Part shown: positions 1 through 5,141 of the stretch, piece after piece | Numbering within the stretch: the stretch's first letter is position 1 | Layout of the letters: the number at the start of each line of letters is the position of its first letter | Source: Lachnospiraceae bacterium UBA7480 | Lineage (GTDB): Bacteria; Bacillota; Clostridia; Lachnospirales; Lachnospiraceae | Assembly: GCA_002479655.1 (NCBI GenBank) | Contig: DLOQ01000009.1 | Span: forward strand, 1,275 to 6,415 | DNA length: 5,141 nt | Reading direction: 5' to 3' | Made by a program: the position numbers and the translations under genes | The notes under the pieces: model-generated | What the model saw: only the letters and a program-made list of their open reading frames with translations | Told to the model about the DNA's origin: nothing | The model's database searches: none

Positions 1-635
1 CGCAGGCGCAGAACCCTTTTTATACAGTGGTCCGGGAGGAAGAAACAGAGATCCCGGATGTGTTGGATAAATATATTACTTTATATAATTCCAATAAAAA
101 CCTAATCGGATGGATTAAAATTGACGATACAATAATTGACTACCCTGTGATGCAGTGCAATGATAATACATATTATCTGGAACACAATTTTGACCAGAAG
201 GAAGACAGGGCGGGCGCGCTGTTCATGGATTGTAACTGCGATGTCGTCAAGGGGAATGACAACTATATCATCTATGGGCACCATATGACGAGCGGGAAGA
301 TGTTTGCCAGCCTGCCGAAGTATGAGAGCGAGAGTTATTATAAGGAACATCCTTATATCACTTTTGATACGATTTATGAGGAAGGGGTCTATCAGGTGAT
401 GTACGCCTTCCGTTCAAAGGTGTATAATGAGGAACAGATTGTGTTTAAGTATTATCAGTTCATTGACGCTTATTCGGAGGAGGAATTTAATTCGTATATG
501 CAGGAGATGGCGGATATGGCATATTATGATACCGGGGTAACGGCAGTATATGGGGATTCCCTGCTGACGTTATCTACTTGTGATTATCAGGAAGCAAACG
601 GACGGTTTGTCGTGGTGGCAAAGCGGATCCGATAA
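1..635 (+). CDS. Class B sortase (5'-truncated by the window edge)
   Basis: This is a membrane-anchored cysteine transpeptidase that would cleave a C-terminal sorting signal on exported proteins and join them to the cell wall or a pilin partner. The frame is open from base 3, so the gene starts upstream. The GTG at base 27 has no Shine-Dalgarno sequence and the N-terminal membrane anchor is missing, so I read that GTG as an internal Val. Counting from base 27, the family signatures are GWIKIDDTIIDYPVMQ (residues 28-43), YGHHM with the catalytic His at about 85 (bases 279-281), TLSTC with the nucleophile Cys185 (579-581), and GRFVVVAKR with the catalytic Arg193 (603-605). The Ser/Thr before the Cys, the helix-rich insert between His and Cys and the overall size fit class B rather than class A, C or D. 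Three extra Cys (44, 69, 71) are not part of the active site. TAA at 633-635 ends it. The large surface protein just downstream is its obvious candidate substrate, but this is inference. Family assignment is firm; subclass substrate is unknown. Confidence 0.93.
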   Translation, partial: QAQNPFYTVVREEETEIPDVLDKYITLYNSNKNLIGWIKIDDTIIDYPVMQCNDNTYYLEHNFDQKEDRAGALFMDCNCDVVKGNDNYIIYGHHMTSGKMFASLPKYESESYYKEHPYITFDTIYEEGVYQVMYAFRSKVYNEEQIVFKYYQFIDAYSEEEFNSYMQEMADMAYYDTGVTAVYGDSLLTLSTCDYQEANGRFVVVAKRIR

Positions 636-645
636 ATAGATTGGT

Positions 646-690
646 AACAGCATGCCTGTCATGAAACAGGCGGATCATAAAAACAGCATG
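646..690 (+). repeat. 9-bp direct repeat pair flanking a hairpin
   Basis: AACAGCATG occurs at 646-654 and again at 682-690, with starts 36 bp apart, inside the 81-bp gap between the two genes. The pair brackets the inverted repeat at 654-671. It could be a binding site for a regulator or chance. No other copy was noticed in the window, and no role is claimed. Confidence 0.4.
654..671 (+). promoter_or_regulatory. Short GC-rich inverted repeat in the sortase/surface-protein gap
   Basis: GCCTGT (654-659) pairs perfectly with ACAGGC (666-671) around a 6-nt loop, giving a 6-bp stem. There is no T-run directly after it, so it is a poor intrinsic terminator. It may instead be a transcript-processing or attenuating hairpin, or one half of an operator, between two genes that otherwise look co-transcribed. 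I see no convincing -35/-10 pair in the gap. Confidence 0.35.
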
Positions 691-704
691 TTTAGTTTAG
701 GAAA

Positions 705-709
705 AGGAG
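705..709 (+). promoter_or_regulatory. Ribosome binding site deciding among three consecutive ATGs
   Basis: AGGAG lies upstream of three in-frame ATG codons at 711, 714 and 717. Spacing from the end of AGGAG is 1, 4 and 7 nt respectively, so ATG-717 has the best distance and was chosen. An in-frame TAG at 693-695 rules out any start further upstream than 711. Confidence 0.75.
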
Positions 710-716
710 TATGATG

Positions 717-842
717 ATGAAGGGTCTTAAATTAAATGTTAAAATGAAAAAAAGGATAAGAAAGGCGGTTGCAGGCGTATGTCTTGTCAGCTCTGTCCTT
801 GTGGCTGCCATACCGGCGGATTATTCGGGTGTTGCACAGGCG
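717..842 (+). other. Sec signal peptide of the surface protein
   Basis: The first 42 residues have a long basic n-region rich in Lys and Arg, a hydrophobic core (AVAGVCLVSSVLVAAIP) and a signal peptidase I site VAQA before Asp43. The Cys in the core does not sit in a lipobox, so this is a type I signal and not a lipoprotein signal. The long n-region is usual for large Gram-positive surface proteins. Confidence 0.85.
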
Positions 843-3800
843 GATAGTGTAAGCGGCAATGCGGCGAGCATCAACGAACCACTTTCTTATAGTACAGACA
901 GTGGACAGGATCGAAACGATGAATTTGAAAGCCCGGATTTCCTGTCATCATCAGGAAAAACAACATATTACTCTTATGAGATTATTGAGACAGCTGATCC
1001 TACATCTTCAGGACGACTGGAGTGGAAATTCGAGTATTTTATTCCGGGAGAGATTGGCGGAATACGTAACGCGGGTGTGATCTGCGGTTACAACAGTCAA
1101 GTGGCAACGGGGTATCTAAGCCTTTCGTCTAATGTCATAGCATCCTATGAGTATGCCGGCGTGACAGAATGTAATCAGTATATCACAGAGAATGTCGAAA
1201 GTAAGACGTTTGCTCTTGATCCAAGCAAGACGCCGGAGGACGCGTCGCAGAGTGATGTGCGGAAAATCATTGAACGCTATTTCCCGGGTGTATATGAAGA
1301 CTGGTATAATAATACTTATCTTCCGGCCGTACAGAACTACAGAACGGCAAATGATCTTAACGACAGTTATTTTCCGACGATCAGCCAGGCCAATTGTGAC
1401 AATTTAAGCCTTTCCGGTGCAACAGATATGGATTCGCTGCATAAAGGGATGTTTTATTGCGATAACAATACATCATTACAGGGAAGCAGCCTAAGAGGCT
1501 TTACGCTTGTAAAAGTGACAAATCACACGGCTGGCAGAAATTGGGTAACGGGTAATAGCAATAATAATTGTGTTTCTGAGAATACGCCTAATGACGGAGA
1601 GATTTATGTCTTTAAGAGGGTTGATTCAGAGGGGGGAAATATTGCGCAGGGAACCACGCTGGATGCCAATGGATACCTGTGCCGGTATGCGCAAAGTATC
1701 CGGGCGATTGGTGAAAATGCTTTTAAAGGCGCCTCTAACGTATACAGTATGACTGCAGGTAATAACATTGCTTATATTGGCGACAGCGCGTTTGAAAATT
1801 CTTATATAAAAGAAGTAAATTTTGAAAGTGTTGATTATATAGGCAATTATGTATTTAGATCTTGTCGTGATTTGAATACGATACAGTTCGGCAGTACAAA
1901 ACAAATTGGCAAGGAAGCATTCCAGAACTGTCCTGCCTTGGTATCCATCATGATTCCGAATGGGATTGAGGAGATCGGTTTCGGAGCGTTTGCTGATTGT
2001 AAGAAATTGGCGGATGTGGATTTCTCAAATGCGGGTGATGTTACAATAGGAGAATATGCATTTTATAATACTCCCAAATTGATCACCGTCACTTTCCCTG
2101 AAAGTTCCAATGTTGCGATAGGTAAAGCAGCTTTTGCTATGGATTCAGCATCAGGTGAGAATGCATTGATGGAGGCATTTGTCTTTCCTGCTAATATCAT
2201 GCAATACAAAAGTCATACGGATCCAAGCTATCAGGAACGTGTGATGGATGAGAATGGTGTTTCATACAATTCCCGTCTCGGAAACTTTATCCTTGCCGGA
2301 CGGAACAGCTTGAGAAATGTTACGATGCCTGCGAATTTTGGCACCAAAAATGAAGAAAGGATCCCGATGGATACCTTTTCTGAGTGTCCTGTTTTGTCCA
2401 GTTTAACATTTCTGGATGATAGCTGCATGGCGACTTATGATAAAAATCTGTTTCAGTATGTGGCAAATAAGGATTTTTATGTTTTTGGCCCGATGAGTAC
2501 CATATATCCGGTTAACGGTATGCAGGAGGCACTGCCTAGAAGGGCAACCTGGCGTGCGTCGACATCAGTAGCTAAGTATGTCCCTTATAAGTATCTGGAC
2601 ATAAACGGTATAGAACATTATGAGGTTGGTATCGATCCCTACCGTTTTGATCTTGAAACAGATGATTCTACGCATACGGCAACGATTATCTCCTGTAAGT
2701 TTATTGATCCGTCCAATCAGAAGGATATTGATTTGGATATTCCGGATAAAGTCGCAGATTACAAAGTGACAGAGCTGGGCGATGACTGTTTTGAAACAGC
2801 TATCAAAAAGCATATTTTAAGCCTTACAATCCTTGACAATTCGATTCAGGAGATTGGTGCGGGTGTATTTGCGGGATGTGATAAACTGAGTAGGGTTGTG
2901 CTTGGCAGTAGTATACAGTCCATAGGCGCTGATGCATTTTCCAACTGTCCGAAACTGACAGAAGTCATTTGGAGAACGCCGGTTTACAATACACAGATAG
3001 AGATCGCAGACAGCGCTTTTGTTACAGGCGGGGATCTGCTGTACTTTGAAGGTGATATGGCGATTGGATATGGGCCATTTGATTATGCGATGGAGGATGA
3101 TGCCCATTATATCAATTCTATTGGCACAAGGATCTGTTATCGTTCTTCGGGAACGAACCACTATTACGTGATCCGTGATGAGGCGGCTGGTGAAAATCTG
3201 TTGATCGACTATCCGCATTATTATGATTTATCGCCAGAGGTACGCGATAGATTTGAACATAAAACAATATCGGGAGACGGGATATCAGGAAATGAGATAC
3301 TGACACCGACGTATCAGGATCTTCAACTGGTGGCGGAGACGAGAAATCTGAAATTACCCGAGGCGGTGACATCAATTGACATTAAATCGTTTTATCTTCC
3401 ACAGAACGAGAACAACTGGATCTATCTTACAATGGCGGATGATGTTTCAGGTGATTTAGGACTTTCAAGAGAGGATTTGTATAACAATGATAATCTGGGC
3501 ATTGTCAGCGCGGAAGATGGTGATTATCATTCCGGTCTGTTCTCCGGATATTATGTGGATAAGATGCCTTTGTCTGCTTATGAAACAAATTACCCTCAGC
3601 AGCTTAAGGGTAATGAGAAACAGACAAAGGGCAACGACTGGATCACAAGTATTGATATGCCGGGTGTTACCAGTATTCCGGATTATGCCTTTGACAGCTG
3701 TGAGAACTTACAGAGTGTTATTATTTCCGAGGCGTGTGAAGAAATTGCACCTACAGCATTTCGGAATTGTAATGCTTTAAGAACGGTAACGGCAACCGGT

Positions 3801-5141
3801 AACTACACCTTTGATAATTACATTTTATATAAAACACTTTCGGATGGGACATATCAAATCATGACCTGCCTTCCGGGAAGGGGCTTGATCAATCAAAATA
3901 TCACGGATCGTTTTGTAAATGCTGCTAATGATCCGAAGCTTGCTGACACCTCGGAACTCGAAGAGGGCGCTTTCGATGGTTGTGCCGGGATCGTGGGTGT
4001 GGATCTGTCGGACACTTCGATTATTAAAGTGCCACAGAATACTTTCAATAACTGCAAAATGCTGTCGGAAGTAACTCTGCCCGAAACGCCGGATATGATC
4101 ATTGAAGGAGATGCATTTAAGGGGAATGGCGCTACTTTGAAGGTCACGATTCCCGCTGTCCTCAGCATTGCTGATTCGGCATTTGATCCGGTTAATACTG
4201 TAACAAACATCTATACAAAGCCGGATTGCAGATTTATTACGACAACCTATCAAAAAAAGGATGCTAATGGTAACACGATCAATTCAAAGGCAAATATCTA
4301 TGTCCATTTTATTGATTCGGAATTTATGATTAGCTTCTTAAATGATGATAATACGCCTTATGAGGAGAGGACGGTAAAGAGCGGTTTTGCCACTTATCTT
4401 CCGGATGTGAATCCGACACCGAAAAAGGAAGAGCATAGTGGGTGGATCTTTGATTCCTGGAAGTATTATTATACGGACTGGACGGAATATGATCAACCGG
4501 GCAATCCGCTGCAGAGTGTGACTACGGACTTGTATGCTGTGGCGCAGTTTGTGCCGGATCCTGAAATGCCATATTATACGATCACCTTCCGGTATGATGA
4601 TTATTCCATATTTGAGACGAAGCAGGTGGCAGAGGGCAATAACGCATTGCTCCCTTCGACCACTCCACAGCCCAAGCTTCTGGAGCATGAGGGCTGGATT
4701 TTCAGCCACTGGAATTACTATGACAATACGCTTGGCATAGAGAATGTGACAGAAGACCGTAATGCGATTGCTGTATTTGTTGAGCCCCCTGTCAGTCCAG
4801 ATGAACCAGAAAAGGGAAATTATACGTTTACCTTCCGATATGATGATTATTCCATATTTGAGATAAAGCAGGTGGCAGAGGGCAATAACGGATTACTCCC
4901 TTCGACCGTTCCACAGCCAAAACTTCCGGAGCATCAAGGGTGGAATTTCAGCCACTGGAATTACTATGACAGTACGCTTGGCTTGGAGAATGTGACAGAA
5001 GACCGTAATGCGATTGCTGTATTTACTGAGGCCCCTGTCAGTGGAAATGTATCAGACAATAATCAAAGCGGCGGAAATGTATCAGACAATAATCAAAGCG
5101 GCGGTAGTAGTAACAACAATAACAATAACAATAATAACAAT
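717..5141 (+). CDS. Giant secreted BspA-like LRR / InlB B-repeat surface protein (3' end outside window)
   Basis: This is one frame of 1475 codons with no stop before the window ends. The protein is exported by Sec and probably displayed on the cell surface. Order of parts: signal peptide (1-42); unrecognised Tyr/Asn-rich region with six Cys (about 43-325); LRR_5/BspA repeats (about 326-569, 684-784, 975-1174) showing 18 core motifs of the form I-G-x-x-A-F-x-x-C; a non-LRR insert (about 785-974); three Listeria-Bacteroides/InlB B-type repeats (about 1204-1280, 1287-1360, 1369-1442); and a Gly/Ser/Asn-rich stalk to the edge. BspA-family LRR proteins are known as adhesins and host-matrix binders, and B-repeats are usually stalk or spacer modules, so adhesion is a reasonable inference here but is not shown. 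The gene starts 81 bp after a class B sortase gene on the same strand, suggesting wall anchoring. The sorting motif, membrane helix and charged tail expected for that would lie beyond base 5141. ATG-711 or ATG-714 are possible alternative starts and add only one or two Met. Confidence 0.94.
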   Translation, partial: MKGLKLNVKMKKRIRKAVAGVCLVSSVLVAAIPADYSGVAQADSVSGNAASINEPLSYSTDSGQDRNDEFESPDFLSSSGKTTYYSYEIIETADPTSSGRLEWKFEYFIPGEIGGIRNAGVICGYNSQVATGYLSLSSNVIASYEYAGVTECNQYITENVESKTFALDPSKTPEDASQSDVRKIIERYFPGVYEDWYNNTYLPAVQNYRTANDLNDSYFPTISQANCDNLSLSGATDMDSLHKGMFYCDNNTSLQGSSLRGFTLVKVTNHTAGRNWVTGNSNNNCVSENTPNDGEIYVFKRVDSEGGNIAQGTTLDANGYLCRYAQSIRAIGENAFKGASNVYSMTAGNNIAYIGDSAFENSYIKEVNFESVDYIGNYVFRSCRDLNTIQFGSTKQIGKEAFQNCPALVSIMIPNGIEEIGFGAFADCKKLADVDFSNAGDVTIGEYAFYNTPKLITVTFPESSNVAIGKAAFAMDSASGENALMEAFVFPANIMQYKSHTDPSYQERVMDENGVSYNSRLGNFILAGRNSLRNVTMPANFGTKNEERIPMDTFSECPVLSSLTFLDDSCMATYDKNLFQYVANKDFYVFGPMSTIYPVNGMQEALPRRATWRASTSVAKYVPYKYLDINGIEHYEVGIDPYRFDLETDDSTHTATIISCKFIDPSNQKDIDLDIPDKVADYKVTELGDDCFETAIKKHILSLTILDNSIQEIGAGVFAGCDKLSRVVLGSSIQSIGADAFSNCPKLTEVIWRTPVYNTQIEIADSAFVTGGDLLYFEGDMAIGYGPFDYAMEDDAHYINSIGTRICYRSSGTNHYYVIRDEAAGENLLIDYPHYYDLSPEVRDRFEHKTISGDGISGNEILTPTYQDLQLVAETRNLKLPEAVTSIDIKSFYLPQNENNWIYLTMADDVSGDLGLSREDLYNNDNLGIVSAEDGDYHSGLFSGYYVDKMPLSAYETNYPQQLKGNEKQTKGNDWITSIDMPGVTSIPDYAFDSCENLQSVIISEACEEIAPTAFRNCNALRTVTATGNYTFDNYILYKTLSDGTYQIMTCLPGRGLINQNITDRFVNAANDPKLADTSELEEGAFDGCAGIVGVDLSDTSIIKVPQNTFNNCKMLSEVTLPETPDMIIEGDAFKGNGATLKVTIPAVLSIADSAFDPVNTVTNIYTKPDCRFITTTYQKKDANGNTINSKANIYVHFIDSEFMISFLNDDNTPYEERTVKSGFATYLPDVNPTPKKEEHSGWIFDSWKYYYTDWTEYDQPGNPLQSVTTDLYAVAQFVPDPEMPYYTITFRYDDYSIFETKQVAEGNNALLPSTTPQPKLLEHEGWIFSHWNYYDNTLGIENVTEDRNAIAVFVEPPVSPDEPEKGNYTFTFRYDDYSIFEIKQVAEGNNGLLPSTVPQPKLPEHQGWNFSHWNYYDSTLGLENVTEDRNAIAVFTEAPVSGNVSDNNQSGGNVSDNNQSGGSSNNNNNNNNNN
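843..1691 (+). other. N-terminal region of unrecognised fold in the surface protein
   Basis: Residues about 43-325 carry no LRR periodicity and match no family I can name. After a Ser/Asp-rich segment there is a stretch with alternating hydrophobic and polar residues and many Tyr, consistent with beta structure (for example around LEWKFEYFIPGEIGG). A short, possibly helical segment (VRKIIERYF) follows, then an Asn/Thr-rich part leading into the first LRR. Six Cys are present (for example GVICGY at residue 123), enough for disulfides but without clear pairing. A ligand-binding role at the exposed N-terminus is conceivable but is speculation. Confidence 0.5.
1692..2423 (+). repeat. LRR_5/BspA block 1 (residues about 326-569)
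   Basis: Seven regular units carry the core IGENAF, IGDSAF, IGNYVF, IGKEAF, IGFGAF, IGEYAF and IGKAAF, commonly followed by a Cys or Asn-Cys and a short beta strand ending near a Pro. A degenerate eighth unit (IPMDTFSEC) follows after an interruption at about residues 498-528. The spacing of roughly 20-26 residues and the A-F-x-x-C core identify the Treponema pallidum/BspA type of LRR. The repeats are diverged at DNA level, so this is an old array. Confidence 0.9.
2424..2765 (+). other. Linker and lead-in strand between LRR blocks 1 and 2
   Basis: Residues about 570-683 contain a short FYVFGPMS segment. It resembles the capping stretch that often ends BspA-type arrays, where a hydrophobic strand is followed by a Gly-x-x-x-Ser turn and a Tyr/Ala helix. 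Next comes a beta-rich lead-in (TATIISCKF, then DLDIPDKVADYKVTEL), the usual entry into a new LRR unit. This reads as an array end followed by a restart rather than a separate enzymatic domain. Confidence 0.55.
2766..3068 (+). repeat. LRR_5/BspA block 2 (residues about 684-784)
   Basis: Four units are seen: LGDDCFETA, IGAGVFAGC, IGADAFSNC and IADSAFVTG. The two middle ones match the family pattern best, and the first and last are degenerate, as expected at array ends. The block ends in a Leu/Tyr strand (DLLYFEGDM) that passes into a non-LRR insert. Confidence 0.88.
3069..3638 (+). other. Non-LRR insert between LRR blocks 2 and 3
   Basis: Residues about 785-974 break the repeat pattern. Visible motifs are YGPFDYAM near the start, a beta hairpin-like YYVIRDEAAGENLLIDYP with HYYDL after it, and a long Asn/Asp/Tyr-rich tail (for example around LYNNDNLG). 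No catalytic signature is recognised. It may be a structural spacer or a separate binding module set between two LRR arms. Confidence 0.5.
3639..4238 (+). repeat. LRR_5/BspA block 3 (residues about 975-1174)
   Basis: Six core motifs are visible: IPDYAFDSC, IAPTAFRNC, LEEGAFDGC, VPQNTFNNC, IEGDAFKGN and IADSAFDPV. Between the second and third is a loop (FDNYILYKTLSDGTYQIM, then a Leu-Pro-Gly turn). It follows the common BspA pattern of a hydrophobic 'vLY..dGt.l...P.g' hairpin. The array ends near IYTKPDCRFI, before the B-type repeats. Confidence 0.88.
4326..4556 (+). repeat. Diverged Listeria-Bacteroides (InlB B-type) repeat, copy 1
   Basis: Residues about 1204-1280 follow the family layout: an F-x-x-x-x strand, a V-x-x-G turn (TVKSG), a Pro-rich middle, the aromatic GWIFDSWKYYY core, and a closing strand ending in AVAQF. 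It is clearly related to the two repeats that follow but much more diverged, with a longer loop after the aromatic core. Confidence 0.75.
4575..5042 (+). repeat. Tandem duplication of a 246-bp InlB B-type repeat unit
   Basis: Bases 4575-4796 and 4821-5042 are homologous over 222 bp, with a 24-bp linker (4797-4820) completing a 246-bp, 82-codon period. By hand alignment 22 of 222 bases differ (about 90% identity). Eleven of 74 residues differ and five more codons differ silently. Both copies keep TFRYDDYSIFE, KQVAEGNN, FSHWNYYD and the ENVTEDRNAIAVF strand. The period is a multiple of three, so copy-number change keeps the frame. Each unit is a compact beta module, probably part of a stalk. 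Confidence 0.92.
5043..5102 (+). repeat. Perfect 30-bp tandem repeat (two copies)
   Basis: Bases 5043-5072 and 5073-5102 are identical and each encodes GNVSDNNQSG. They follow directly on the last B-type repeat and begin a hydrophilic, probably disordered stalk. Perfect identity points to recent expansion or active slippage. The unit is ten codons, so gain or loss stays in frame. Confidence 0.95.
5112..5141 (+). repeat. Asn-codon (AAC/AAT) microsatellite at the window edge
   Basis: Ten consecutive Asn codons, a mix of AAC and AAT, run to the last base after a Gly-Ser-Ser segment. The tract continues in frame at the edge, so its full length is unknown. Poly-Asn/Ser linkers are common before the sorting signal of wall-anchored proteins, which fits this position. 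Trinucleotide slippage here would change stalk length without breaking the frame. Confidence 0.9.

Noticed and set aside
27..29. GTG as the sortase start codon
   Set aside because: The frame is open to the left edge, no Shine-Dalgarno sequence precedes it, and the membrane anchor expected of a class B sortase would be missing.
102..350. Minus-strand open frame inside the sortase gene
   Set aside because: It is a shadow of the sortase reading frame, has no ribosome binding site that I can see and resembles no family.
654..671. Intrinsic terminator after the sortase gene
   Set aside because: The stem is only 6 bp and no T-run follows on the + strand, so it was listed as a possible regulatory hairpin only.
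771..788. Lipobox-like Ala-Gly-Val-Cys in the signal peptide
   Set aside because: The residue before Cys is Val rather than Gly, Ala or Ser, the hydrophobic core continues past it, and a good signal peptidase I site (VAQA) follows.
859..1407. Short + strand open frames in another frame of the surface protein gene
   Set aside because: The in-frame translation is uninterrupted through them and shows the signal peptide and the domains that follow, so these are out-of-frame shadows and not evidence of a frameshift.
2817..4253. Several minus-strand open frames (about 85-142 codons) opposite the surface protein
   Set aside because: They overlap one another and lie wholly opposite a continuous, domain-bearing + strand gene. 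Their products are rich in Arg, Ile and Cys in the way typical of antisense shadows.
5043..5141. CRISPR array or origin iterons
   Set aside because: The repeats are adjacent without spacers, are multiples of three and sit in frame within a coding region, so they are protein-level repeats.

Overview
The window looks like an accessory, cell-surface locus from a Gram-positive Firmicute, most likely a gut Clostridia/Lachnospiraceae-type organism. This is inferred from a class B sortase, a Sec signal peptide on a very large BspA-like leucine-rich-repeat protein, AGGAG ribosome binding sites and moderate GC. No species can be named from the sequence alone.

Layout: both genes lie on the + strand. 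Bases 1-635 hold the 3' part of a class B sortase gene whose 5' end lies outside the window. An 81-bp gap (636-716) follows, with a short GC-rich inverted repeat flanked by a 9-bp direct repeat, then a strong ribosome binding site. From 717 to the last base runs one uninterrupted reading frame of 1475 codons with no stop in the window. It encodes a secreted, modular surface protein. In order, it has a signal peptide (residues 1-42), an N-terminal region I do not recognise (about 43-325), and a first LRR_5/BspA block (about 326-569). These are followed by a linker, a second LRR block (about 684-784), a non-LRR insert (about 785-974) and a third LRR block (about 975-1174). The C-terminal part has three Listeria-Bacteroides/InlB B-type repeats (about 1204-1442), the last two a recent tandem duplication. 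It ends in a Gly/Ser/Asn-rich stalk with a perfect 30-bp tandem repeat and a run of ten Asn codons at the window edge.

How they may work together: the sortase and the surface protein are adjacent and co-oriented, which suggests that the sortase covalently anchors the large protein, or something encoded next to it, to the cell envelope. The sorting signal that would prove this lies beyond base 5141. Nothing in the window points to a defence system, CRISPR array, mobile element, tRNA or rRNA. Apart from the 81-bp gap, all of the sequence is coding.
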